Shown piece after piece: positions 18,731 through 32,150 of a stretch of DNA of 64,000 bases. The notes beneath the pieces are model-generated. The model ran no database searches, was not told the origin of the DNA, and saw nothing but the letters and a program-made list of their open reading frames with translations. A program made the translations under genes and the position numbers. Source of the stretch: Prostheceraeus crozeri. Lineage: Eukaryota > Platyhelminthes > Polycladida > Euryleptidae. The DNA lies in NCBI GenBank assembly GCA_907163375.1, contig CAJQUW010007939.1:22010-86009 (forward strand), written 5' to 3'. How positions within the stretch are numbered: position 1 is the first letter of the stretch; each line of letters begins with the position of its first letter.

Positions 18731-21700
18731 CTTGATTCTATCATGTCAGGACTACACACATTTGATTTACAAAACATGTTTTGAATACTCATACGATGAA
18801 GTTCTTACTTTCATTTATTTCTAACGTACACACTGTTGAAACTTTATTTTTCAACTTGTAAACTGTGAAACTTTATTTTGTTTCTAACATATAAACAGCT
18901 AAAACTTTATTTCTAACGTACACACTGTTGAAACTTTATCTTTAACTTGTAAACGGCTGAAACTTTATTTCTAACGCGATTCTATCATGTCAGGACTACA
19001 CACATTTGATTTACAAAACATGCTTTGAATACTCATACGATGAAGTTCTTACTTTCATTTATTTCTAACGTACACACTGTTGAAACTTTATTTTTCAACT
19101 TGTAAACTGTTGAAACTTTATTTCTAACGTACACACTGTTGAAACTTTATTTTTAACTTGTCAACGGCTGAAACTTTATTTCTAACGCACAAAGCGCTTA
19201 AACTTTATTTCCATCATACACACTATTGAAACTTTATTTTAATCTGTAAACTGTTGAAACGTTATTTTCATTTACAACTAGTAGAATGCTGAGTCTAACT
19301 TGCAAACTAGTAAATCCTACGATCGAACTTTACAAACAGATAAAACTTTATTTCTAACGTAGACACTGTTGAAACTTTATTTTAACTTGTAAACGGTTGA
19401 AACTTTATTTCTAACATACACACTATTGAAACTTTATTTTTAATTTTAAAACTGGTGAAACTTCATTTTATTTCTAACATACAAGCTGATAAAACTTTAT
19501 TCTAAACTTGTAAACTGGCGAAGCTTCATTTTATTTCTAACATACAAACAGATAAAACTTTATTCTTAACATACGCACTATTGAAACATTAGTTTTAACT
19601 CGCAAACTATTGAAACTTTATTTTTAACTTGTCAACGGTTGAAACTATGTTTTATTTCTAACATACAAACCGATAAAACTTTATTATTAACTTGTAAACT
19701 GATGAACCTTCATTTTCTTTCTAATATACAAACAGATAGAACTTTATTCTTAACATACACACTATTGAAACTTTATTTTTAACGTGTTAACTATTGAAAC
19801 TTTATTTTTTAACTTGTAAATCGGTGAAACTTTATTTTATTTCTAACATACAAGCAGATAAAATTTATTCTTAACTTGTAAACTGGTGAACCTTCATTTT
19901 ATTTCTAACATATAAACAGATAGAACTTTATTCTTAACATACACACTATTGAAACTTCATTTTATTTCTAACATATAAACAGATAGAACTTTATTCTTAA
20001 CATACACACTATTGAAACTTTATTCTTAACTTTTAAACTGGTGAAACTTTATTCTTAACTTTTAAACTGGTGAAACTTTATTTCATTTCTGACATGCAAG
20101 CAGATAAAACTTTATTCTTAACTTGCAAACTGGTGAACCTTCATTTTTATTTCTAACATATAAACAGATAGAACTTTATTCTTAACATACACACTATTGA
20201 AACTTTATTTCTAACATACACACTATTGAAACTTTATTCTTAACTTTTAAACTGGTGAAACTTTATTTCATTTCTGACATACAAGCAGATAAAACTTTAT
20301 TCTTAACCTGTAAACTGGTGAACCTTTATTTTTATTTCTAACATATAAACAGATAGAACTTTATTCTTAACGTACACACTGTTGAAACTTTATTTTTAAC
20401 TTGTAAACGGTTGAAACTTTATTTCTGACGCACAAAGCGCTTAAACTTTATTTCCATCATACACACTATTGAAACTTTATTTTAATCTGAAACTTTATTT
20501 TTAACTTGTTAACGGTCGAAACTTTATTTTATTTCTAACATACAAACAGATAAAACTTTATTCTTAACTTGTAAACTGATGAACCTTCATTTTTATTTCT
20601 AACATATAAACAGATAGAACTTTATTCTTAACATACACACTATTGAAACTTTATTCTTAACGTGCACACTGTTGAAACTTTATTTCTAACTTGTAAACTC
20701 TTGAAACTTTATTTTGATATACAAACAGCTAAAACTTTATTTCTAACGTATACACCATTGAAACTTTATTTTTTAACTTGTAAACTCTTGAAACTTAGTT
20801 TTTCATATACAAACAGCTAAAACTTTATTTCTAACATATACACTATTGAAACTTTATTTCTAACTTGTACACTGGTGAAACTTTATTTTAACTTGTAAAC
20901 GGTTGAAACTTTGTTTTATTTCTATCATACAAACAGATAGAACTTTATTCTTAACTTGTAAACTGATGAAACTTCATTTTATTTCTAACATATAAACTGT
21001 TATAACTCTATTTTGAAGCACATAAACTATTAAAACTTTATTTCCAACGTGTACACTATTAAAACTTTATTTCAGCTTGTAAACTGTTCAAACTTTATTT
21101 TTTATCTTGCACACTATTTAAACTTTATTTTAAAACTTGTAAACTATTGAAACTTTATTTTTAACTTGCAAACTATTGAAACTTTATTTTATTTCTAACA
21201 TATAAACAGATAGAACTTTATTCTTAACTTGTAAACTGGTGAAACTTCATTCTATTTCTAACATACAAACAGATAAAACTTTATTCTTAACATACACACA
21301 CTATTGAAACATTAGTTTTAACTTGCAACTCTTAAAACTTTATTTTTAACTTGTTAACGGTTGAAACTTTGTTTTATTTCTAACATACAAACAGATAGAA
21401 CTTCATTCTTAACTTGTAAACTGGTAAACCTTCATTTTATTTCTAACTTGTAAACTCTTGAAACTTTATTTTGATATACAAACAGCTAAAACTTTATTTC
21501 TAACGCATACACCATTGAAACTTATTTTCTAACTTGTAAACTCTTGAAACAGTTATAATTTTATTTTTAACTTGTAGACTGTTGAAACTTTATTTTATTT
21601 CTAACATATAAACAGATAGAACTTTATTCTTAACTTGTAAACTGGTGAAACTTCATTCTATTTCTAACATATAAACAGATAGAACTTTATTCTTAACTTA

Positions 21701-24103
21701 TAAACTTAAAGAGATAGAACTTTATTCGTAACTTGTAAACTGGTGAAACTTCATTCTATTTCTAACATACAAACAGATAAAACTTTATTCTTAACATACA
21801 CACACTATTGAAACATTAGTTAAACTTGTAAACTCTTAAAACTTTATTTTTAACTTGTTAACGGTTGAAACTTTGTTTTATTTCTAACATACAAACAGAT
21901 AGAACTTTATTCTTAACTTGTAAACTGATGAAACTTCATTTTATTTCTAACATATAAACTGTTATAACTCTATTTTGAAGCACATAAACTATTAAAACTT
22001 TATTTCCAACGTGTACACTATTAAAACTTTATTTCAGCTTGTAAACTGTTCTAACTTTATTCTTAACATACATACACTATTGAAACATTAGTTTTAACTT
22101 GTAAACTCTTGAAACTTTATTTTTAACTTGTTAACGGTTGAAACTTTGTTTTATTTCTATCATAGAAACAGATAGAACTTTATTTCTAACGTACACACAA
22201 TTGAAACTTTATCTTATTTCTAACATACAAACAGCTGAAACGTTATTTCTAATGCACATACTATTGGAACTTTTCTTTTAACTTATAATCTGTTGAAACT
22301 TTATTTTGACTTGTAAACTGATGAAACTTTATTTCTAACTGGTAAACTTTTGAAACTTTATTTTTAACTTGTAATTGTTGAAGCTTTAATTTTAACTTGT
22401 AAACTGTTGAAACTTTATTTTTAACTTGTAAACGGTTGAAACTTTGTTTTATTTCTATCAGACAAACAGATAGAACTTTATTCTTAACTTGTAAACTGAT
22501 GAAACTTCATTTTATTTCTAACATATAAACTGTTATAACTCTATTTTGAAGCACATAAACTATTAAAACTTTATTTCCAACGTGTACACTATTAAAACTT
22601 TATTTCAGCTTGTAAACTGTTCAAACTTTATTTTTTATCTTGCACACTATTTAAACTTTATTTTAAAACTTGTAAACGGTTGAAACTTTATTTTTAACTT
22701 GCAAACTATTGAAACTTTATTTTATTTCTAACATATAAACAGATAGAACTTTATTCTTAACTTGTAAACTGGTGAAACTTCATTCTATTTCTAACATACA
22801 AACAGATAAAACTTTATTCTTAACATACACACACTATTGAAACATTAGTTTTAACTTGTAACTCTTAAAACTTTATTTTTAACTTGTTAACGGTTGAAAC
22901 TTTGTTTTATTTCTAACATACAAACAGATAGAACTTCATTCTTAACTTGTAAACTGGTAAACCTTCATTTTATTTCTAACTTGTAAACTCTTGAAACTTT
23001 ATTTTGATATACAAACAGCTAAAACTTTATTTCTAACGCATACACCATTGAAACTTAATTTCTAACTTGTAAACTCTTGAAACAGTTATAATTTTATTTT
23101 TAACTTGTAGACTGTTGAAACTTTATTTCTAACATATAAACTGTTATAACTCTATTTTGAAGCACATAAACTATTAAAACTTTATTTCCAACGTGTACAC
23201 TATTAAAACTTTATTTCAGCTTGTAAACTGTTCTAACTTTATTCTTAACATACATACACTATTGAAACATTAGTTTTAACTTGTAAACTCTTGAAACTTT
23301 ATTTTTAACTTGTTAACGGTTGAAACTTTGTTTTATTTCTATCATAGAAACAGATAGAACTTTATTTCTAACGTACACACAATTGAAACTTTATCTTATT
23401 TCTAACATACAAACAGCTGAAACGTTATTTCTAATGCACATACTATTGGAACTTTTCTTTTAACTTATAATCTGTTGAAACTTTATTTTGACTTGTAAAC
23501 TGATGAAACTTTATTTCTAACTGGTAAACTTTTGAAGTTTTATTTTTAACTTGTAATTGTTGAAGCTTTAATTTTAACTTGTAAACTGTTGAAACTTTAT
23601 TTTTAACTTGTAAACGGTTGAAACTTTGTTTTATTTCTATCAGACAAACAGATAGAACTTTATTCTTAACTTGTAAACTGATGAAACTTCATTTTATTTC
23701 TAACATATAAACTGTTATAACTCTATTTTGAAGCGCATAAACTATTAAAACTTTATTTCCAACGTGTACACTATTAAAACTTTATTTCAGCTTGTAAACT
23801 GTTCAAACTTTATTTTTTATCTTGCACACTATTTAAACTTTATTTTAAAACTTGTAAACGGTTGAAACTTTATTTTTAACTTGCAAACTATTGAAACTTT
23901 ATTTTATTTCTAACATATAAACAGATAGAACTTTATTCTTAACTTGTAAACTGGTGAAACTTCATTCTATTTCTAACATACAAACAGATAAAACTTTATT
24001 CTTAACATACACACACACACACACTATTGAAACTTTATTTTCAATCTGTAAACTGTTGAAACTATATCTTTCATTTACAAATAGTAGAACGCTTAGTCTA
24101 ACT
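18720..24103 (-). repeat. Central minisatellite, right half (AATAAA array)
   Basis: Mirror image of the left half, with AATAAA now on the minus strand (TTTATT on the plus). About 450 bp longer than the left half through extra repeat blocks. Confidence 0.85.
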
Positions 24104-24355
24104 TGTAAATCTTAAAACATTTCATATGGACGATGATGATAATAGATCAAATAGTGTCAAATAAATTAAGATAGCTTACACTTCTGATACAGGGATAGCA
24201 ATCGACTGCGATCCATGTGTAAAGAGCTTGTTAGACTACGGAAGAGAGAAGTGTGTTATATTGCGTGTGGCGCGTGAGTGTCCTCCCTTTCATTCCATTC
24301 ATCAATTCGTCTCATTGATAGAGACAGGTAGAACTCATGGCTCTCATAACGTATG

Positions 24356-24564
24356 CAATGGAAAGTTTTAGGCAACCTTCGACAGTTGGCTAAATGTCGC
24401 CCTGGCGCGAATGCATACTACGTTGAGACAGAGGCAATCACTTGCAAACATGACGCAGAGAGGTTTAACAAGATTGACCATTGCCGAATGTCCCTTGCGG
24501 TATACATAGCTACGGGTTTCACCGCCGCCCTTTACAGGAACGCCCGTCGAAAGGAAGTATTACA
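24356..24564 (-). ncRNA. Structured repeat D, right-arm mirror
   Basis: Inverted counterpart of 13329-13537; same CCT-GTAA-AGG hairpin on the minus strand. Confidence 0.4.
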
Positions 24565-24586
24565 CCGAACTTCATTTGCAACGTTC

Positions 24587-24672
24587 AAGTTGACTGATAG
24601 CAGATTCAACTTAATGATAGTATTCGCCAGTCCGAAGACTGCCCAGGACAAACCGCGTGGAGGTTCTATCAT
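24587..24672 (-). ncRNA. Branched hairpin module 3, right-arm mirror
   Basis: Inverted counterpart of 13221-13306, including the UUCG-loop hairpin and the GCTATC-loop hairpin on the minus strand. Confidence 0.45.
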
Positions 24673-24730
24673 GTCTTGCCCCATGGTGGCCCTTAAGAGA
24701 GCCGATGGTTCATTCTCGGGATTAGGTTGA

Positions 24731-24982
24731 CTATTGGCTTGAATAGTCAAGGGGTATGACGGTTAGGTTGTCATAAACCCTATACCGCCTAAGCCGTGCT
24801 GGTGCATCTGGCACCTTTCGGATGCGAGTGGTATTCGGAGTCCACACCTCATCCGTCCAAATGATCCTCTTGATCTTCCCCTTCTTCTCATCCTCATCCC
24901 ACTCGTCGAGGATGACGAACTCGGGAATGGCGTTGTCTTCATCGATGAAGACGGGAATGTTGTCGGCAGATGTGGCTTCCAT
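24731..24982 (-). CDS. Orphan small gene 2 (83 aa), right-arm copy
   Basis: Mirror copy of 12911-13162 with an identical predicted protein. Its TATA box (25023-25030) and 48-bp spacing are also kept. Identity between the two arms may reflect recency or gene conversion, so it is not by itself evidence of selection. Confidence 0.55.
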   Translation of the reverse strand: MEATSADNIPVFIDEDNAIPEFVILDEWDEDEKKGKIKRIIWTDEVWTPNTTRIRKVPDAPARLRRYRVYDNLTVIPLDYSSQ

Positions 24983-25022
24983 CGTGACTTCAGATTGAAT
25001 GAGAAGCGCTACAATCTTCTGG

Positions 25023-25030
25023 CTTATATA
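25023..25030 (-). promoter_or_regulatory. TATA box 3, right-arm mirror
   Basis: CTTATATA on the plus strand reads TATATAAG on the minus strand, upstream of orphan gene 2. Confidence 0.7.
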
Positions 25031-25239
25031 GGGTTTTCAACAATGAATTGCTCAACAGCGAATCAGAATGCTTCAGGGATAGCAATCGACTGCGATCCAT
25101 GTGTAAAGAGCTTGTTAGACTACGGAAGAGAGAAGTGTGTTATGTTGCATGTGGCGCGTGAGTATCCTCCCTTTCATTCCATTCATCAATTCGTCTCATT
25201 GATAGAGACAGGTAGAACTCATGGCTCTCATAACGTATG

Positions 25240-25448
25240 CAATGGAAAGTTTTAGGCAACCTTCGACAGTTGGCTAAATGTCGCCCTGGCGCGAATGCAT
25301 ACTACGTTGAGACAGAGGCAATCACTTGCAAACATGACGCAGAGAGGTTTAACAAGATTGACCATTGCCGAATGTCCCTTGCGGTATACATAGCTACGGG
25401 TTTCACCGCCGCCCTTTACAGGAACGCCCGTCGAAAGGAAGTATTACA
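25240..25448 (-). ncRNA. Structured repeat C, right-arm mirror
   Basis: Inverted counterpart of 12445-12653. A 159-codon plus-strand frame overlapping it (25237-25716) is the antisense frame discussed for the left copy. Confidence 0.4.
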
Positions 25449-25470
25449 CCGAACTTCATTTGCAACGCTC

Positions 25471-25556
25471 AAGTTGACTGATAGCAGATTCAACTTAATG
25501 ATAGTATTCGCCAGTCCGAAGACTGCCCAGGGCAAACCGCGAGGAGGTTCTATCAT
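25471..25556 (-). ncRNA. Branched hairpin module 2, right-arm mirror
   Basis: Inverted counterpart of 12337-12422. Confidence 0.45.
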
Positions 25557-25616
25557 GTCTTGCCCCATGGTGGCCCTTAAGAGAGCCGATGGTTCATTCT
25601 CGGGAGTAACGTCACC

Positions 25617-25883
25617 TTACAGCCTACCGATTCTGCTGAGAGAGTCTTTGACTCTCTCCTTGGTAGCAGTGTCGACTTCCACACTAACTGGTACATGGCT
25701 AAAAAGTGGAATGTAGCGCCATTCCGTTGGATTGACAGCAGTTGCTGTCATCGGATTGCCAATCCGAGCAAGATTATTAAAAACTCTGTCTTGCCCCTCT
25801 AGCCTGACAAACTCCTCAAATAAATTTCGCGGCCTTAACTGCGGTCCGCGAGGAGAGCTGACTTGACTGTTCGGCGTCTGCAT
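25617..25883 (-). CDS. Orphan small gene 1 (88 aa), right-arm copy
   Basis: Mirror copy of 12010-12276 with an identical predicted protein; its TATA box lies at 25915-25922. It is transcribed leftward, toward the palindrome centre, as the left copy is transcribed rightward. Confidence 0.5.
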   Translation of the reverse strand: MQTPNSQVSSPRGPQLRPRNLFEEFVRLEGQDRVFNNLARIGNPMTATAVNPTEWRYIPLFSHVPVSVEVDTATKERVKDSLSRIGRL

Positions 25884-25914
25884 GATTGAAATGAAATGAA
25901 ATGAGAAGCAGTGG

Positions 25915-25922
25915 TTTATATA
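25915..25922 (-). promoter_or_regulatory. TATA box 2, right-arm mirror
   Basis: TTTATATA on the plus strand reads TATATAAA on the minus strand, 39 bp upstream of the orphan gene 1 ATG. Confidence 0.7.
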
Positions 25923-25946
25923 CCCCTCTAACGCGATGCAACGTTC

Positions 25947-26032
25947 AAGTTGACTGATAGCAGATTCAACTTAATGATAGTATTCGCCAGTCTAAAGACT
26001 GCCCAGGGTAAACCGCGTGGAGGCTCTATCAT
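25947..26032 (-). ncRNA. Branched hairpin module 1, right-arm mirror
   Basis: Inverted counterpart of 11861-11946. Confidence 0.45.
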
Positions 26033-26192
26033 GTCTTGTCCCATAGTGGACGATTATACGGTAGTGTGTTAGTAGATTTCAATCATTGAAAAGGGAAGAT
26101 GAGAATCATTTCATTTGTCTCATCAACGTTTATCATGGGAGCAATCATTGAAGGGGCATCTAATGAATTACATTTCACTCTACTCCATATCA

Positions 26193-26393
26193 TAAAGACT
26201 AACCTTTGTCGAATGGCTGAAGTACTCTGACCTGGCGAGAGAAAGCGTCACGTTGAATATGAAGTCGAATGCCCAACATGAGCAACGGCTCAGAGGTTTC
26301 AGTCTAACAAACGACGAACAACCCGTGCAACACAATCCCTCTACGGCAGTACCCGCCGTCCCGAAGGAACGCTCGAGCAAAGGAGGTATTACA
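26193..26393 (-). ncRNA. Structured repeat B, right-arm mirror
   Basis: Inverted counterpart of 11500-11700, with the UUCG hairpin kept. Confidence 0.4.
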
Positions 26394-26424
26394 GCGATGA
26401 TGTGCTTTATGAGCAGAAGTGAAT

Positions 26425-26829
26425 CTCTTGATAGCAAGAGACTATTCAACTAGATAGCAAGTCAAAACAACCTGATAGCAGGACAAATGTATAGTCAGTA
26501 ATTTACACTTAGTGAGGAATGATAGATTTGAGTGTAGTGAGTGGCACTCGATCCCGTCGACAGCCCGAAGGCCTTGTACTGATCACTAGGGAAGTGAGAG
26601 ATCTTCCCCGATACCCGCTATTTACAGCTTAAGACATCATTGTCACTGCCCCGAAGTGGTAACAGCAACGCCGAGTCAAAGGTAGTGAACAGTAGCTGAG
26701 ATCTAACCCCTCAAAGCTGCCTTAGTCTTAGTTAAATTTGAAATCTGATAGCAGATTTGAACTCAACATACTTGAAAACCTCGAGGAAACATCCCAAGTT
26801 ATTGCTTTGATCAGCTTGATAGCAAGCCG
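26425..26829 (-). repeat. GCTATC-loop hairpin array, right-arm mirror
   Basis: Inverted counterpart of 11064-11468; on the plus strand the loops read GATAGC. Confidence 0.55.
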
Positions 26830-26867
26830 TAGAGAGCTTGATTCACCAGCGTTTTGCAATGGAGATG

Positions 26868-27072
26868 TTTAGAGGCCACCCATGACAAGATAGCTAAGAC
26901 TCAACCGATTGGCGTTCAAAGTGCTACGTTGAGAGCTGTGTCAAATGCCCAACATGAGACATGAGTTGTCCCAGCGGTTACGGTCTTAAATATGACACAT
27001 TCCCTTGCCACACTTATCACTACGGCATCGTCCGCCGTCCCGAAGGAACACCCTGTCAGTGGAATATTACAG
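26868..27072 (-). ncRNA. Structured repeat A, right-arm mirror
   Basis: Inverted counterpart of 10821-11025. Confidence 0.4.
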
Positions 27073-27555
27073 CAAAACTCTCCGTGTCTTGCTCGCTTTC
27101 AGTGAAAAGCCGCTTATACCATGAGAAGACTGGCTCAGACATCATTAAAAATGCTTTCATTGACTTCAGCAGGGTCGAAAACCCCAGAAAACCTCCAAAA
27201 CTAGTGAATTTAAATTTTTCAACTTTTTAGCACTACTTATGAAATTTTATAAGTAGTCCATCACTTAGGGCAGGTCAATAGCGACCGAACCTTTTTTGAA
27301 TCAAGTCAAACGGACTTGTAGAAGCAAAGTTACGAGCCTTTAAAGTTTTGGAGTCTTTTATGGCCTGGAGACGAAGGCCATCTCCTGGCGAACCTCTAAG
27401 TCTGACGCCTTAGCTGATATCAGCAATGAAATTTTCTAAGTCGGTTTCTTACAGAAACTTGGAATTTGGAATGTCCGAAGCTATCATCGGAGCTCAGAGA
27501 GACGACCTACTGACAATCGTTCTCCTCTAAATGACAAGTCTCCGTCGGTTCCCAG

Positions 27556-27563
27556 CTTATATA
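27556..27563 (-). promoter_or_regulatory. TATA box 1, right-arm mirror
   Basis: CTTATATA on the plus strand reads TATATAAG on the minus strand; the GATAGC start-codon hairpin lies at about 27474-27491. Confidence 0.6.
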
Positions 27564-27632
27564 GTGTGTGGCGATCAGCTGATGACGTAATACCCATCAT
27601 CCAAACACTAAAAATCCCGTCTATCTCCGGTT

Positions 27633-30600
27633 CTAGTGCTCCGATTGAGCTGGAAATACACCATTTCCATGTAGAATTTGACGCTGAATCCGAATCTGAC
27701 CTCCGTTTTCCCATCCGATGCTTCGTTTTGGCTCTACAGTAGGCAGCCATCGCAAAAATTCTAACTCTGTCGTTTTTCCGAAAAATGTTGAAAATTTTTC
27801 TCGCCGATGACTTGAAACTCTCCGATTGACATGAAACTCACCATACAGATAAAGAATCTGACGCTGATTCCAAATCTGAAATCCGTTTTCCAATCCGATG
27901 CTTCGTTTTGAAGCTAGAGCCCAAAACGTCCCAAATTCTAACTCTGTCGTTTTTCGCCAATGTCACAAAATCTTAAATGGCGTCTCACACCTAAACGAAG
28001 ACAGATAGGAACAAGCCGATTCTTTCACTGAACTTGTCTTACTCTTAGCTTTCAAACGAGCTATCGCACGACAAAATCCGTCCACTGGAAGCCAAAATCG
28101 AAGCAAGCTGTCCAGAGGGGGGGGGACGTCAGCCGAAAATTTTTTCTCTCCGATTTCGCTGGAAACATCCTTCCTAACCCAAAATTTCACGTAGATTCCG
28201 AATCTGGCCTCCGTTTTCTCATCCGATGCTTCGTTTGGGCGCTACACACCAAAACGTCCCAAATTCTAACTCTGTCGTTTTTTCGAAAAATGTTGAAAAT
28301 TTTTTCTCTCCGATTGACTTGAAACTCACCATACAGATAAAGAATTTCACGCTGATTCCAAATCTGGTCTCTGTTTTCCAATCCGATGCTTCGTTTTGAA
28401 GCTAGAGTCCAAAACGTCCCAAATTCTAACTCTGTCGTTTTTCGCCAATGTCCCAAAATCTTAAATGGCGTCTCACATCTAAACGAAGACAGATAGGAAC
28501 AAGCCGATTCTTTCACTGAATTTGTCTCACTCTTAGCTTTCAAACGAGCTATCGCACGACAAAATCCGTCCACTGGAAGCCAAAATCGAAGCAAGCTGTC
28601 CAGAGGGGGGGGGGGACGTCAGTGAAATTTCAAAATTTGATGAAAAATGTTTTGGTGACGGTCCCAGGTCGAAATTCCACACTTTGGAAAATTTTCAAAA
28701 TTTTACCCATACAAAGTCACTCTGACACTTAGGATTTTTCAGGTAAGCGAGCTCCGACCTAAAATCTTGTAACCGCTCTAACTTTTGAACGAAGACAGAT
28801 AGGAACAAGCCGATTCTTTCACTGAATTTGTCTCACTCTTAGCTTTCAAACGAGCTATCGCACGACAAAATCCGTCCACTGGAAGCTAAAATCGAAGCAA
28901 GCTGTCCAGAGGGGGGGGGACGTCAGTGAAATTTCAAAATTTGATGAAAAATGTTTTGGTGACGGTCCCAGGTCGAAATTCCACACTTTGGAAAATTTTC
29001 AAATTTTTACCCATACAAAGTCACTCTGACACTTAGGATTTTTTCAGGTAAGCGAGCTCCGACCTAAAATCTTGTAACCGCTCTAACTTTTGAACGAAGA
29101 CAGATAGGAACAAGCCGATTCTTTCACTGAACTTGTCTCACTCTTAGCTTTCAAACGAGCTATCGCACGACAAAATCCGTCCACTGGAAGCCAAAATCGA
29201 AGCAAGCTGTCCAGAGGGGGGGGGACGTCAGCCGAAAAATTTTTTCTCTCCGATTTCGCTGGAAACATCCTTCCTAACCCAAAATTTCACGTAGATTCCG
29301 AATCTGGCCTCCGTTTTCTCATCCGATGCTTCGTTTGGGCGCTACACACCAAAACGTCCCAAATTCTAACTCTGTCGTTTTTTCGAAAAATGTTGAAAAT
29401 TTTTTCTCTCCGATTGACTTGAAACTCACCATACAGATAAAGAATTTCACGCTGATTCCAAATCTGGTCTCTGTTTTCCAATCCGATGCTTCGTTTTGAA
29501 GCTAGAGTCCAAAACGTCCCAAATTCTAACTCTGTCGTTTTTCGCCAATGTCCCAAAATCTTAAATGGCGTCTCACATCTAAACGAAGACAGATAGGAAC
29601 AAGCCGATTCTTTCACTGAATTTGTCTCACTCTTAGCTTTCAAACGAGCTATCGCACGACAAAATCCGTCCACTGGAAGCCAAAATCGAAGCAAGCTGTC
29701 CAGAGGGGGGGGGGACGTCAGTGAAATTTCAAAATTTGATGAAAAATGTTTTGGTGACGGTCCCAGGTCGAAATTCCACACTTTGGAAAATTTTCAAAAT
29801 TTTACCCATACAAAGTCACTCTGACACTTAGGATTTTTCAGGTAAGCGAGCTCCGACCTAAAATCTTGTAACCGCTCTAACTTTTGAACGAAGACAGATA
29901 GGAACAAGCCGATTCTTTCACTGAATTTGTCTCACTCTTAGCTTTCAAACGAGCTATCGCACGACAAAATCCGTCCACTGGAAGCTAAAATCGAAGCAAG
30001 CTGTCCAGAGGGGGGGGGGACGTCAGTGAAATTTCAAAATTTGATGAAAAATGTTTTGGTGACGGTCCCAGGTCGAAATTCCACACTTTGGAAAATTTTC
30101 AAAATTTTACCCATACAAAGTCACTCTGACACTTAGGATTTTTTCAGGTAAGCGAGCTCCGACCTAAAATCTTGTAACCGCTCTAACTTTTGAACGAAGA
30201 CAGATAGGAACAAGCCGATTCTTTCACTAAATTTGTCTCACTCTTAGCTTTCAAACGAGCTATCGCACGACAAAATCCGTCCACTGGAAGCCAAAATCGA
30301 AGCAAGCTGTCCAGAGGGGGGGGGGACGTCAGCCGAAAATTTTTTCTCTCCGATTTCGCTGGAAACATCCTTCCTAACCCAAAATTTCACGTAGATTCCG
30401 AATCTGGCCTCCGTTTTCTCATCCGATGCTTCGTTTGGGCGCTACACACCAAAACGTCCCAAATTCTAACTCTGTCGTTTTTTCGAAAAATGTTGAAAAT
30501 TTTTTCTCTCCGATTGACTTGAAACTCACCATACAGATAAAGAATTTCACGCTGATTCCAAATCTGGTCTCTGTTTTCCAATCCGATGCTTCGTTTTGAA

Positions 30601-32150
30601 GCTAGAGTCCAAAACGTCCCAAATTCTAACTCTGTCGTTTTTCGCCAATGTCCCAAAATCTTAAATGGCGTCTCACATCTAAACGAAGACAGATAGGAAC
30701 AAGCCGATTCTTTCACTGAATTTGTCTCACTCTTAGCTTTCAAACGAGCTATCGCACGACAAAATCCGTCCACTGGAAGCCAAAATCGAAGCAAGCTGTC
30801 CAGAGGGGGGGGGGGACGTCAGTGAAATTTCAAAATTTGATGAAAAATGTTTTGGTGACGGTCCCAGGTCGAAATTCCACACTTTGGAAAATTTTCAAAA
30901 TTTTACCCATACAAAGTCACTCTGACACTTAGGATTTTTTCAGGTAAGCGAGCTCCGACCTAAAATCTTGTAACCGCTCTAACTTTTGAACGAAGACAGA
31001 TAGGAACAAGCCGATTCTTTCACTGAATTTGTCTCACTCTTAGCTTTCAAACGAGCTATCGCACGACAAAATCCGTCCACTGGAAGCTAAAATCGAAGCA
31101 AGCTGTCCAGAGGGGGGGGGGACGTCAGTGAAATTTCAAAATTTGATGAAAAATGTTTTGGTGACGGTCCCAGGTCGAAATTCCACACTTTGGAAAATTT
31201 TCAAAATTTTACCCATACAAAGTCACTCTGACACTTAGGATTTTTTCAGGTAAGCGAGCTCCGACCTAAAATCTTGTAACCGCTCTAACTTTTGAACGAA
31301 GACAGATAGGAACAAGCCGATTCTTTCACTAAATTTGTCTCACTCTTAGCTTTCAAACGAGCTATCGCACGACAAAATCCGTCCACTGGAAGCCAAAATC
31401 GAAGCAAGCTGTCCAGAGGGGGGGGGGACGTCAGCGAAAAATTTTTTATCTCCGATTTCGCTGGAAACATCCTTCCTAACCCAAAATTTCACGTAGATTC
31501 CGAATCTGGCCTCCGTTTTCTCATCCGATGCTTCGTTTGGGCGCTACACACCAAAACGTCCCAAATTCTAACTCTGTCGTTTTTTCGAAAAATGTTGAAA
31601 ATTTTTTCTCTCCGATTGACTTGAAACTCACCATACAGATAGAGAATTTGACACTGATTCCAAATCTGAAATCCGTTTTCCAATCCGATGCTTCGTTTTG
31701 AAGCTACAGCCCAAAACGTCCCAAATTCTAACTCTGTCGTTTTTCGCCAATGTCCCAAAATCTTAAATGGCGTCTCACACCTAAACGAAGACAGATAGGA
31801 ACAAGCCGATTCTTTCAATGAATTTGTCTTACTCTTAGCTTTCAAACGAGCTATCGCACGACAAAATCCGTCCACTGGAAGCCAAAATCGAAGCAAGCTG
31901 TCCAGAGGGGGGGGGACGTCAGCGAAAAATTTTTTATCTCCGATTTCGCTGGAAACGTCCTTCCTAACCCAAAATTTCACGTAGATTCCGAATCTGGCCT
32001 CCCTTTTCTCATCCGATGCTTCGTTTGGGCGCTACACACCAAAACGTCCCAAATTTTAACTCTGTTAAAATTTGAAGAAACAGTTTTTCTCGCCGATTGA
32101 GCTGGAAATCACACCACAGATGCAGAATTTGACGCTGAATCCGAATCTGG
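27633..32150 (-). repeat. Right outer tandem array with G-tracts
   Basis: Mirror of the left outer array but about 2 kb longer: eleven G-tracts (C-tracts on the minus strand) against five on the left. A higher-order unit of about 1,100 bp repeats with starts near 28187, 29287, 30387 and 31489. Such regular periodicity indicates expansion by unequal exchange. The open frames of 61-164 codons inside the units are treated as repeat by-products. Confidence 0.8.
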
